A stretch of 64,000 nucleotides of DNA, taken from contig OX291547.1 in assembly GCA_946406115.1 (NCBI GenBank), positions 6,143,001 through 6,207,000 of the forward strand, in the 5' to 3' direction. Source of the stretch: Apoda limacodes (lineage: Eukaryota > Arthropoda > Insecta > Lepidoptera > Limacodidae). The stretch's first letter is position 1, and each line of letters starts with the position of its first letter. The translations under genes were made by a program, and so were the position numbers. The notes beneath the pieces are model-generated. The model worked only from the letters and a program-made list of their open reading frames with translations, was not told the DNA's origin and made no database searches. Of the stretch, positions 22,646 through 34,400 are shown piece after piece.

Positions 22646-23402
22646 AATGTTCGTTCTCTGCGGATTTCTCAAAAATCAAGTAACATCAAGTCCCTTTATA
22701 TTGTAAAAGACTTACACAAAGCTGTACAAGCACCAATTACTGGTATTGTAGATTTTTCAAAAATGTAATACAATGTGCTTATCCCTATCGTATGATACCC
22801 CATTTGCCTATAAAATTATTGTAATTGAAAAATATATGTGAATTTTGATATACTAAAACTATGCCTTTGACTGCTTGTCGATGGACTTTAGCGATGACCT
22901 GAGATAATCTATTGTGACAGACAGACCGACAAGCACCGAGTCAGAACAACAAAAGTAACTAAATTATTTAAATATACTAAGCCAATCAAAAACAATCCAA
23001 TAAATCATAACAAAAACATTTTGTATTGACGTCGCTAGGTTATCTATTTTGATATCTACACCGTCGAGGTAAACAAGTGAAACATCTAGGGGTCACGATG
23101 TACAGTAATTAAAAGCTGATAGTCAGTCTGCAGAGTACTGAGATAATGACAATAATGACATCAGCATAATGGATTATAGAGTTTTGAGCTAATTAACAAA
23201 GAAAATAAAACATTCACAATTAAATTAACACTTGATAACAAATTGGGGTTGTCTACTATTATCTTATCCGGCTTTTTAATTGTATAGTCTAAGTACACGC
23301 ATGGATATGTACATAACCAGATATGCCCGCGTCCGAAAATTTGAGTCACTATATTAGAATGCATTGCTCTTTGGAATTGTTTGGAACGGGCATATCTTGT
23401 TG
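22646..23402. other. bun intron, nothing recognised
   Basis: AT-rich non-coding sequence. Confidence 0.4.
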
Positions 23403-23540
23403 TTTACATCGATGGGTACTCGTAACGAAATTTGGTTTTTGATGAAACTTAGTACATAAAAATAGCTTATGTTTATATCGATGGGTATTCGTAACAAAAT
23501 TAGGTTTTTGATGAAACTTAGTACATAAAAATATCTTATA
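23403..23540. repeat. two tandem copies of a 69-bp unit
   Basis: The unit begins TTTA(C/T)ATCGATGGGTA(C/T)TCG and ends in AAACTTAGTACATAAAAATA. Copies are at 23403-23471 and 23472-23540, with a few substitutions. Confidence 0.85.
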
Positions 23541-24737
23541 TCGTAAGTCAACATTTACATTGTACTTTTTATTTCTTCAAAATTGTGGTCACAATATTAA
23601 AATAATAATTAAATAAAAAATAACAACACACAGTGGTTATCAGCAGCAATATCTGTAAAACTAATCAGGAGAAATAAGAAAAATAAAATACCGAATGAAC
23701 CGGGTAACAAAATAGTATGTGATGTACTTGCGACTAGATAAAAAAATCATTTGATAGATAATAGGTAACATCTCTATAACCTTGTCTGATGTCAACATAG
23801 ATATCATTCGGATACTTCTTTTAAAAAGATGAGGCGGAAGAAGCTGATAGTAAAATAATAGAGCAAGGTCGATACATTACAAAAATGGTTTGTATATAAT
23901 ATTGAAACTGAAATTTGATATTAAGTATTTAAAAATGTTTGCCTCCTTCATATTATTATTATTTAAATTTGTGTGAAAAAATTAACTTTAAGTTTAAAGC
24001 CAACGTATCGGTGAGCGGGAACTACATACGCGTATTGGTATTTAAGCGCTTGGTATTTCAAAACTTGGAATACTTATTGTCAAACAAATATGTTTTGGGG
24101 AAAATAACAGATGTCTTGGATAAAGTAAGGTATTCAAATCTACTAATACGTACGTACGTTTGTGAAACATACCTACAGGCCTGTCTGAACATCATAGTCA
24201 CTATAAATTTTATTTTTTGTTTTGCCGGTTTGGCTGTACCTAAATCTCTTTGTTTGTCTGTACCACATAAAAGCTAAGAATGTGACTGAAAATTATTACA
24301 CAATGTTATTTCAATTGGGTATTTTAAAATATATTTATTAAGGTAATTTATTCCGTAATAACGATTTGAAACTTTTAATTTTTTGCATAGAAATTAACGT
24401 TTTTACCGTTTTAAAGTCACATTTTTTGATTTTTTGCTACAACTTATAGTCAATGCACTAGATAACAACCAATTCTAATTCTTATATAATATAATAAATC
24501 GACTTTCATAATAAGCAAATGCAATACATGCTTTAAAAAATTTCACAAGTCATAAAACAATGGTCACTTCCATATACATAAAAACTAGGTATGGTACTAA
24601 GGTAATGGACTAGACAAAAGTTTTATAACATTTTTCTACTTCTTAGTAAGAAAGCTTTTGTTTTCTGAATTAAGATAATTTAATAGCAAACTTTTTTTTT
24701 GGCTTTTTTAAGTAGCCTTTTTTTTTAATTTTAATGA
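23541..24737. other. bun intron, nothing recognised
   Basis: AT-rich. A 112-codon open frame at 23939-24277 shows no recognisable motif and is probably chance. Confidence 0.4.
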
Positions 24738-24917
24738 CACTAAGGTGGCAAACAAGCCTACGGTCCTCCTGATGGTAAGCGGTCACCGTAGCCTATGGAC
24801 ACTTCCAACACCAAGGTCATCACTCACGCGTTGCTGACCCTTCAGAAATCTAATAACTTCTTTCTTAATAATAAAATTTCTTTCTTGAAGAACCCCATAC
24901 TGTAGTCCTTGGAGAAA
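24738..24917 (+). repeat. lepidopteran repeat, left member of an inverted pair
   Basis: Contains AAGGTGGCAAACAAGCCTAC, GATGGTAAGCGGTCACCGTA and a CGTTGCTGACCC block, a family very common in Lepidoptera. The same sequence lies inverted at 25186-25337. Confidence 0.8.
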
Positions 24918-25129
24918 TCCTTATTACTACAGTTTATAAGCTCAGCTTGATAATAGCTAAAGGTAGTCAATTTAAATTTAATGGACATGGTGGAGGACCT
25001 TTATGACAAATTTCATCAAAATCCGTTCAGCCAGCTGTTTATCGAGTAATAAACAGATCGAGTCAAGTTACAGTTATCCAAAAATCGTCACAAAATCTAT
25101 GGTCGAAATATAATATAACATGCGGTTAC

Positions 25130-25337
25130 AAAGAAACTTCCTCCCACGAACGCTTGGGTTGTGAAATGAGCTCCCTTGCCAAGGTTTTCTCCAAGGACTA
25201 TAGTATGGGGTTCTTCAAAAAAGAAGATATTAGATTTCTGAAGGGTCGGCAACGCGCAAGTCATACCCCTGGTGTTGCAAGCGTCCATAGGCTACGGTGA
25301 CCGCTTACCATCAGTAAGCTTGTTTGCCACCTTAGTG
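25130..25337 (-). repeat. lepidopteran repeat, right (inverted) member
   Basis: Reverse complement of the repeat at 24738-24917, better preserved and extending about 55 bp further inward. The 63-codon minus-strand frame across it (25097-25288) is a by-product of the repeat. Arms of about 150-180 bp and a 268-bp spacer would allow a long hairpin in the RNA. Confidence 0.8.
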
Positions 25338-28170
25338 GTATAAAAAAAATTCAAATGTAAAAAACGAGTATTTCAAACTGGAAATAGAAATATATTTTAT
25401 ACTATCTATAAAATATTCTACGCGAAGTGGTTTATGTCTTATCTAGAATTTAATTTATCTACAGATTAAACAGTTTCCGGTGTTGTTTGTGTTATTTAGG
25501 TATTTTTCCATTCACAATAATATAACTAAAGACAAAAATACGAACGAAAAAACAAGATATAATCAAAATATAAACTATATTATTATCATGGCAATGTCAT
25601 TTACGAGCCTAATGATAAAGTGCATATTTAATATTTATTAAGCTACATTGTAAAATAGTTAAAAACGGGACTTGTTTGAGGCACCGCAATACAAATAGTA
25701 CTATTTAGGATCAAATCGTGTTGACCTACACTTTCAGAATAACGTGGACGTGACCACTTCATTAAAGGGCTTTAGATTTACTTTGCGAGGTTCCCGAGAA
25801 AACTTCTACAACATTTCCTGGCTTATATAATTTTGCGCTCAGAATAATATAATTGGAGTACTCGTACTAGGTAGGGCAAAATCTCTGCTGGTCTGATAGG
25901 CCAAATCAATGGCTAAATATATTATAATTACAGAGCACAGACATACTCGATACAAAACTAGGCTAGGACTCGAACTTGAGTTGAGACCCCTGAGTACCTT
26001 CCAAGTGCTCTACTTATACCGATATTAAATTATCAAGTTTACTTTGATTAAAATCAAAAACTTAATTTGTAAGTAAAACATGATCTACTATTTTATATTA
26101 TCTGCATGGTGTTCACTGACTGCTATTCAAAGCCATAAAAAAACACATAACACAGACACAGGTCTTTACTCAAAAAATACAGTTCGAATTACTGAAGCTC
26201 AGTTTCCAAAGTTATCATATTTTTCAAAGATTTCGAGAGCACGTGTCTTGGCTCCAGCTGCAACAAAGAGGCCAGCTTTCCTTCCGTGTCTATTCTTGGC
26301 TGTGTGAGCCCTGTCAGGTCACGCCTGACTCATGCAAATCACATACACAATGAGGAATTAGCATGCCGGGTGGACTAAAGTCGGTATCACATTAACATAT
26401 GAACATTTAGATATACAAACAAGCGCCATCTTTATAACCTTAAAATATCCAATAAATATGATCTATTGTTATTGCCATCCGTCAAAGACTTACGAAATCA
26501 AGTATGTATTTATGAAAAAGCTATCTAGCTAGCCATATAAGTGGCCTAGCCATACCAAAACTGGGACACACATTCATTTAAAAAATCGCCTATCACACAC
26601 AACACAAGCCGTGGCAAGATCTTACGAAATTAACGAGTTTGTACTCAGAAACGAAAATAATTTAGCTATGTTAACAGAGTAGCACCATTAACTATCAGTG
26701 TTTCAAGGCAAACCAGTTTTGTGCTCGGTCGGCTATATACCTAGTGTTGCTATGGGTTAAAAGATATACTATAATCTACTTTAAGGAATAGCTAAAAGTA
26801 CGTGGGAATACTGGCGCACTAAAAATAAAAATTCAACATAAACTAAAGTGCAAAACAATAGTTTGTTAAAGTTTCTCCTCTTTCGGATTACGTATCTCAA
26901 AGGCATCACCAATCAGAATGATCATGTAACGCAGGGTGTGAAAGAAACCGTTGCTCAAACTAGAGCCTTGCAACATTAAACTGTACTTTTTACACTGCTT
27001 GCTTGAGGCCAGAGTACGTGCCTTTACAATACCCAGTTTTTATGAAATACATCTATAATTGAGCCACATTGTAAGTGTACGTATGTCGTTAGAATATTGT
27101 CAGTAACGTTAAACACCAGATTTAAATTTTGCTTCTTTTATAATATTACAAGTAATAAATTAATTTTATTCATTTATTAGATACACAGCAACACCATAAT
27201 TAACAATAAACAACAACAACATAATAATATCTACGAAACTGTCATTTTGGTCACAAAAAATAAGAAACGCAACAAAGGCAACTAAATAAAAAAATACAAG
27301 AAGTTACACTATTAGGTTGTTACACCTAAACAGACCTTAATTCAGACTTTGCTTCTGTCATGCACAGCACTGATTTAAATAATGTATCAATAAAATAATA
27401 AAAATCAAGGACATATGTACATACATACATTTCATCTTCTGAAATGACTTATTGTGATTTGGTTTTAGGAACCATCCAGATAAGTTAAGAATAATGAAAG
27501 ATCAGCAAGTATATTGAGAGTAAAAATACTGATGCGATAGCAGTGGGCATCGGAGAAGAATTGAGGTCAATCGCTTGAAGCCATCTGCAGGCCCTAATTA
27601 TAGACAAAGCGAGCCGACTATAGCCGATAGCCGCACAACAATTGAGTCTACTTCAGTAAAATAAAATCTAGTACTATTTAATTTAAAACTTCGTATTTTC
27701 AATAAACTGTTGAAAGTATAACAAATAAGAGGTAAACAAGACCACTATATTTAGCGAAAATAACAGCTTTTTAACTAAAAAGTAGGAAACTAAAAGCAGG
27801 TTTCTAAATTGTTGTTTCAGAGGATAAGACAAAGAGTATAGTAACAGTAAATAAAAGTAAAGATATTGTATTAAATAAAGCTCACGTAGACTTATAAATA
27901 AAAGCCAGTGCTCCACGGGAAAACCGTCCGTTTCCTGGCTGTTAATAAGGGGAAGCAATTAGGGATGCAAACTGTGGCTTCGATATAATAACAGTGAATG
28001 ATTGCTTATAAGTGAAGGAAGATAATCCTTAGAGAGATTACGTCTTCCTTTACGCGTAACATGCGTAGAATTGTGTAACTTTTCATAAGCGTTCCATAAG
28101 GTTTCATTACCATATGCACATTCATCACTTCCTTTAATATTTTTAAACTTTGGAACTATCGTGTGAAAAA
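25338..28170. other. bun intron, no gene identified
   Basis: AT-rich. A minus-strand open stretch at about 26195-26315 (TAKNRHGRKAGLFVAAGAKT) looks coding-like but has no start and I could not identify it. It may be a transposon scrap. Confidence 0.4.
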
Positions 28171-28410
28171 GTAAGTGTACGCACAACGGCAACTTGTAAA
28201 AATAATTAAATAAATACAAAGATAGTAAATGTTCCTTGATAGATTTAGTTCAGAAGGAGTACTAAGTAGTAAAAAGCAACAAGTTGAAAATGTAAGTGTA
28301 CGCACAATGGCAACTTGTAAAAATAATTTAATAAATACAATGGTAGTCAATGTTTCTTTATAGATTTAATTCAGAAGGATTAAGTACTAAGTAGTAAAAA
28401 GCAACAAGTT
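28171..28410. repeat. two tandem copies of a 121-bp unit
   Basis: GTAAGTGTACGCACAA(C/T)GGC starts both copies (28171 and 28292). AAAAAGCAACAAGTT ends both (28285 and 28410). The copies differ by several substitutions and a small indel, so the duplication is not recent. Confidence 0.85.
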
Positions 28411-29452
28411 TTAAAAATATTTCCTCGCAATGCGGCAAAAACTGTAATAACACTTCAATGGCTCTCTTTTCCGTGAATCTAGTCCAGACGGAACCTTCAC
28501 GACACACTAACACGACATCAAATGTATATCAGACAAGCAGAACTACCTACCAACTACTTGTTACAGACAATTTTCTTTGAAATAAAAATATCGAAATGAG
28601 CCTTGAATGCACATGAGCCAGCAATAAAACTAAGACATACACTATAAAGTTATGACCAAATATATATATTTCAAATCGAATATAAATGACATTTTAGACG
28701 TTTCTTTATACTGGAATTACCGTACCTTCCTACATTTCAGAAGCTGTTTAACTGGCAGAAATCGGCATGGACAGCAACTACGTTAATTGATTCAGTTCGT
28801 CTTTGTCGCTGTCAATGTTACTAAGGTATCATTTATTTTATTGCATGAGATTTCCTCTATTTGCGGTCAATTATGATAATAGTCGGCGGCAACTACAGAC
28901 AAAAAAGGTTTAGCTGGCTAGTCACGTAAACAAGATATGATATGTGATATAACGACGCATTGTGGAGACAAAGTACTGCATTGACTCTTTTATCGTTTTG
29001 TAGCATGCGATGTTAACCTTTATAATGGCTATTATTCATATGAAAAACTTGATTTCATGTGACAATCCATAATTAAAACGGAACAGATTTTTTAAAATGA
29101 AACCAGAAGTCAACATTTTTAAAATCCTTATGGCAGACCATTTTACATAAATATGTGTAGAGTTACTGAACCAACCAAAGGTAATTAGGCTTCCGTACCT
29201 CAAAAGGAAAAAAGGAACCCTTATAGGATCACTTAATCGTCCATATGCCTGTCTGTCAAGATCCTTTTTCTCAGGAACAAGTGAAGGTATCAAGTTGAAA
29301 TTAATATCAAATACTAAGGTCTACGGTCCCCAGAATAATTTGACAAAAAATAATAATACTTAAAACAAATAATTGTGTTCTACATTTCGATTCAGTAAAT
29401 CCCTTTACTTTTATGTGACTTATTAAGAATTAATAAGAACGTAGCTACTCAC
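28411..29452. other. bun intron adjoining the common exon
   Basis: AT-rich. A lepidopteran repeat fragment (GGAACCCTTATAGGATCACT and CTGTCTGTCAAGATCCTTTT) lies at about 29190-29300; a sister copy is near 60500. Confidence 0.45.
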
Positions 29453-29504
29453 CATCGCTTGCTCGATCTTGTTGTCGATGGCCACCGCGCTTGTGCCTGA
29501 AGCG
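29453..29504 (-). CDS. bun: TSC22/bun common exon: first half of TSC box
   Basis: A 52-nt internal exon between a polypyrimidine-type acceptor (TTTTTTTTTCAG) and a consensus donor (ATG|GTGAGT). After one base completing the previous codon it encodes ASGTSAVAIDNKIEQAM, the signature found in vertebrate TSC22D1-D4 as SGASVVAIDNKIEQAM. It leaves in phase 0 and continues directly into DLVKSHLM of the last exon, about 11.1 kb downstream. Its incoming phase (2) matches all four distal first exons described here. The domain is the start of the TSC box used for dimerisation and partner binding. Far too short for any ORF scan, it was found by translating around splice sites. Confidence 0.95.
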
Positions 29505-31136
29505 CTGAAAAAAAAAGAAAACAAAAATATATTAACAATCTTTTGAAGTCACATTGCTTATTGTATGGTAATACCCAGTAGAGTTAAATCATTAACGAAG
29601 AAAACAATAGATATTACATATATAACTAGAGCTCAAATAAAACTAGCATTTCTTCATATTATACCAAACTCAGTTTGTGTTGATCTCCAATTTGAAATAC
29701 GTATGACGAACTATGGATTGAAGTTGTGATTTGAACAATCAACATAATACATGCATTCCTTTATCGCGAATTATGAAAGAAATGCGTGCATAATTTCGTT
29801 TTAAAGTGTTTACATTTACGAATACTGCACGGAGTAGGTAAGCTTAGCTACAATGTTCCATACAAAAATTGTAAGTTGCAATACAAAATTCAAAATGCAG
29901 CACAAGGGCACACGATTGCTTTAAAAACCAATACACCTTGCTGTATAATTATTGTTGTAATGATGGATTGTAAACCAGCAATTTTGAGAGTAGCTTCCGT
30001 TGATTGGACTGCGGATGATTACGATAACATGGAACGTGGTGAATAGATATTACAAAACGTGACCTGGTGTATACTGTTCACTATTTGTAACAATATGAGG
30101 GCACAATGGAGCTAGTACGAACGTTCGAACAAGTCAAGACACATACATTGTATGTACCAAGGACTAGCTGAGCCCGCAACTTCAATTATATAAAAGTATG
30201 TAAATAGATTTCATGTAGGTTTTCAATAATAAGAAAATCTACTATATACATAATGTACATATTATGCAAGAAGAAAAATCATCGACGGTCAGATTACTTA
30301 CTTCCTTGTCAAATCTTTAAAAATTTTGAAGTACGCAAGCAAGCAACATTACTAAAAAATTTTGTAAAATCATTCATCCAAAATTATCATGATCCGCATC
30401 AACGATTTGATGTCATTTATTGACCTAAAAACTTGTTGATCCGTTCCGAAACAATAGCATCGTGATTTAATTTGAGAATAAAATAAGTAACCCAACTGAT
30501 ATTTTTTTTAGTAAATTTTTGGATAAAATACGTCGGACTGAAAAATATGGAACAATTATTTCTCAAAGAACATAAAACGATACATGATACATTAGAATGA
30601 CGACACATCCTACTTTACGGCAGCTGGAGATGGCATTATTGCTCAGTGTTGCCGGACTTACCCATTATGATCCAATCTCACTCGTGTAATAGTCCGACAG
30701 TTCGTATGTGGCACGACGTACGGGTATGTTCTTGACTTTCTCTCAGTCAGCGACGTCGGATTCCGTGTCGCATCAATGAGGTGAACAACACAACTTTAAA
30801 CTTGAACTCATTGAAGCGTTGAAACTAAGCATCTCGTAAGGGCATCGATTTCGAGAATACCCGCTAAATTCAGTAAATACCAAAAACCAAGTGACTTGTG
30901 TATTGTTATTTGACTAGCATTCACGATTTTATCAAAAGCTTTAAAGCAACTTTAACATGTGATGATAATGCATGGCAACGTAAGAAATAATTCGTTTATG
31001 CGTCAATAGATGATCTTCGAAAGCTAGTTAAGTCTCTACAGGGTGACAATAAAATAAAGAAAGAATTGGCTTTCTCCAAGCGGAACTTAGAGAAAACCTG
31101 TTTTAGTATTCAGAGAACGATTATGTAAGTTGGTCG

Positions 31137-31565
31137 TTGACAAAATTGCACGCGGTAATCAAGTGTATGAAAAAGTTTAAGCGTAACAAAGAGAAGAGTT
31201 GCACAGATATCACGTCACATTTAAATAATAGGTATATTAGGAGTTTTAAAAGGTGCGTTACCGTTTGCTTTGAACAAATAAGACCCTTGAAAAGTGTGCA
31301 AGCTATAAAAAGTGTATCGACGTTACTTTCACAACCAATCGTAAAACACCTTCGGTTGCCAAGTTATTCTAAAATGGCCGGGTTTACGCGTGTCAGTCAA
31401 AGACGCAAACCTGGCGAGAACGCGCTTTTTTACAACAAAATACATTCTGACTCAACGCCAAAAATAACAAATTTGATAACCAAACCGTTTAAACATGTAG
31501 AAATCTTTTTGGATGTTGTATATAACAGTGTTTTGAGAGCACATAAAAAGTGGGCAAATATGTAA
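31137..31565 (+). CDS. unidentified 142-codon ORF
   Basis: Single open frame from ATG to TAA, very basic and rich in Lys, Arg and Ser (KCMKKFKRNKEKSC near the N-terminus). No membrane span, signal peptide or known domain is seen. Length alone is not compelling in a window this size, and it lies antisense within the bun intron. It could be a lineage-specific single-exon gene, a decayed transposon ORF or chance. No promoter or poly(A) signal stands out. Confidence 0.2.
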   Translation: MTKLHAVIKCMKKFKRNKEKSCTDITSHLNNRYIRSFKRCVTVCFEQIRPLKSVQAIKSVSTLLSQPIVKHLRLPSYSKMAGFTRVSQRRKPGENALFYNKIHSDSTPKITNLITKPFKHVEIFLDVVYNSVLRAHKKWANM

Positions 31566-33725
31566 ATCAAACAAAGGAGAGAAAGATTGTTTTATCACAA
31601 CGCACGTGCGTGCTAACGTATCTTGCATTTAAGTTTACTACGCCTTAATAGGCCAAGTTAAACAAAGACTTTCAGCTTTGTCAGAATAGCGACAAAGGAT
31701 GTTTGAGAGGGGATACCTTCTTGTGGATTTAAAACTAGTTTTAAATGCTTGCGATTCTTTTCACACGCATCGCCGGAGATTGTCCACCGCGGTTGAAGCC
31801 TGCACAAACTGCTTGTGTGAATATAAAACCAGTACCAGTGGAAACTTTTATTGAGAAATACAAGATTCGCATTTATTACCCCGAAGGTGAAACAGGTGTT
31901 GAGTAACAATGTTTAAAATGCATTACGTATAATCTCTTCTTTTAAGACTAGATGCAACTAGGTAACTATTGAATCAATGCTTTTTATTACAGCAAACACT
32001 AGAAAAATTAAATCGGAATTGAACTTATAATAAACTATTAATCAAACATCTTATCATTTTCTCTAATGTATAATATACATGACATCTTCACAATCTAAAC
32101 CTGTGACAAAAACATAAGTTGCGGTTTACTCGATTAAATTTTTTACCGTGTCTAACGAATATAAATCAAGTAAATCAAAAATAAACTGTTAATATGTTTC
32201 CATTGCTACACAATGTTTGACAATTGAGGCGCATTCTAAGTAAAATGTCGTGCTTGTGTGAACAAAGGTCATAGTAAATTTATTCGAGTAGCATGAAATT
32301 AAGGCATTAGTCACGCACTGAAATACGAGAAGGTATCAACAACGATACTTTCAAATTAAATACTGAATTACTACCGGCACATTGGATAGTCTCCGATTAC
32401 TCAATTGGAAATGAAAATGCGCTTCTATCCGTGTTACATTTAAGTAGAAGCATAGAATGAAACGTTAATAATTGAGTACTTGTCATCAACACCATTTGTT
32501 ATGAACGTATCAATTTAGTTGTTGATGGAGCGACGATTTTGTCAGAGGCGCTAACATTTCGTTGTGATGAAAATATGTTAGTTACAGCGGAATTTACTGC
32601 AACTATAGCTAATAACGTTATAGTGATGTAGCGAGCGGACCAGCAAGGTCGTCGAGGGGAAATCGACGAGTGTATTGTTTCGACACTGCTGGCGCCAGCG
32701 GCTTCGCGATCACCGTTACATCTTGTAGCTATGTTTCATAATGCTGTACTTACAGCTCCTTTCAAATGCTCGAGAAAATTGAGTGGTTCAGATTTGTAAA
32801 CGTCAACACAAACGAAAGAGTTGCTAAGATTACTGGCATTTGGTAAAATTAGACAAGAACGATAGTGGGAGTCTTCTTAAGAACTATTTTAGTTTTGAAG
32901 ATTCAGCTGTACGTGGGCTATATTGCGTTGGGTGCATGCATATTTGTGGGTGTTGATTTTGTATCGAAAAATGAAGTCTCGTGTTAAAGAATTTATGATG
33001 GTAGGTATGTAAATTTGATACTTAAGCAAAACAAGCGGAACTAATAATATATTTATTTATATGTTTTACTTGTACAAATACATTTTCCGAATAGGCGAGC
33101 TTAATGCCATACAGCATTTTCTACCAGGCAACCATAGGGCTAAACAAGGAAGAGAATGAGTCGAAGCGGTACAATAACTGTTTAGTAAAAACAAGAATAA
33201 ACTTCATATCTATTAAATTCAAAAGACACACTGACCCCTGGAGTCGTACAAACGAACAAAAAATTGATAGGATTTTAACGAGGGAAATCAATGAAATAAT
33301 AGTAAAAAATGGAATAGACTATCAAATGTGCGCAAATTCTGTTTCAGTCACGATTTCATATATTACTTCGTTAAATAGCGCATCAAGTTATCCTATTTGA
33401 ACAACTTGTTAAAACTAAGGTTAACAAATACGCAAAAAATAATAGAATCAATGTTTTATATTCATTTATTAGTATTAATTAGACATCGGCCGTTATTCAT
33501 GTTACTAGAAGCGCTTGAATTCAAGTTATCGATAAGTGAAAGGCCAATGCCACCGCCGTTCCGTAGGTACATATTTATTATTGAAATAAAATTAGATGTC
33601 TTTTACGAACGAACGAAAAGTAAATATTAGAGTGTGAGAAAAATAATATGGTGTCTGTCTAGTGCAGCAGATCGATAAAGCAGCGAGACGATAGAGTCAC
33701 TTAGGTTCAATAGGTGGCGCGGCGC

Positions 33726-33739
33726 TGACGTCAGCCAAT
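33726..33739. promoter_or_regulatory. CRE palindrome and CCAAT box
   Basis: TGACGTCA (33726-33733), a perfect cAMP-response element, is followed two bases later by CCAAT (33735-33739). It lies in a GC-richer patch (33710-33900) just 190-260 bp downstream of an alternative bun exon on the minus strand. It may be an intronic enhancer or a promoter for another transcript. Confidence 0.5.
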
Positions 33740-33927
33740 GGCAGCGCTTGTGTCGCTGCAGTCGTCCACGTTGCCGGGAACCTTCACCGACTTACCGGCT
33801 CAGTAATTAGCTCTCTGCTGTGAGAACCTTCAGCATCACACAGCCAGTCCTTGCGACAGTGAAGCAAGAAACACTGCAATGCGCATAGGAACTACGGCAA
33901 AATGGTAAAGCAATATAGAGTACTCAC

Positions 33928-34028
33928 ACGGGATAGAAGTAATCGATGTATTTGACGACCACCTCCCTGAGCAAGTCCTGCTTATTCATGATGGACGAGT
34001 AGCTTCCACTTATGAGTTTGGTTTGCAT
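33928..34028 (-). CDS. bun: TSC22/bun alternative first exon
   Basis: Encodes 33 complete codons plus two bases, beginning MQTKLISGSYSSI. An in-frame second ATG follows, with MNKQDLLREVVVKYIDYF. The frame is closed upstream by a TAA seven codons above the first ATG, so the start is defined. The donor CCCGT|GTGAGT leaves in phase 2 and, joined to the common exon, gives YFYPV-ASGTSAVAID; the isoform would be about 121 residues. Upstream, 34170-34370 is GC-rich with a CCCCACCCCCTCC box, a plausible promoter. The short unique N-terminus is predicted amphipathic. The start could equally be the second ATG (33989), leaving 20 unique residues. Confidence 0.75.
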
Positions 34029-34164
34029 TTCTCCAACTTCTTACTTCAGGTACAAATGTCGGAACCGTCAAGTCCCAGCAGCAGGGTTAAAGACAGGCCT
34101 TTACTGTAATTTTGAACCCAAGAACCATGTGCGTGCTAAGAAGTTCTATAAAATTTGGTTTTTA

Positions 34165-34400
34165 CGGCGCGATCGGCGGGCGACCAGGTCGGCGCGTTAC
34201 GGCGGACTGTGGCAGTCGCAGCGGAGGGGGTGGGGCACGGCACAAGCGGCGCGCGCACAACTTTGCCTACCAAAGTCTACAGCATCGCGCTACACGAAAA
34301 AAACCTAGGCAACACTTTTGCGACACACCCAGCGCAGCTCACCGTAGCGCCCAGACCGTGTCAAAATGAACCCTTAACATTCGAACCTCCCCGTTGTACA
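34165..34400 (-). promoter_or_regulatory. GC-rich promoter island for the 34-kb bun exon
   Basis: About 230 bp, CpG-rich, with many GCGCGC and GGCGGG words and a GGAGGGGGTGGGG box, set in AT-rich intron directly upstream (minus sense) of the exon. Plus-strand open frames here are composition artefacts. Confidence 0.45.

Larger units (their letters stand above)
29505..33927. other. bun intron between common exon and nearest distal first exon
   Basis: Mostly AT-rich. A 142-codon plus-strand ORF lies at 31137-31565 (separate entry) and a GC-richer, CpG-containing patch at 32625-32735 with the palindrome GCTGGCGCCAGC. A strong minus-strand donor (ATAATGG|GTAAGT) at 30662 ends a phase-2 open stretch without ATG. 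Confidence 0.45.
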
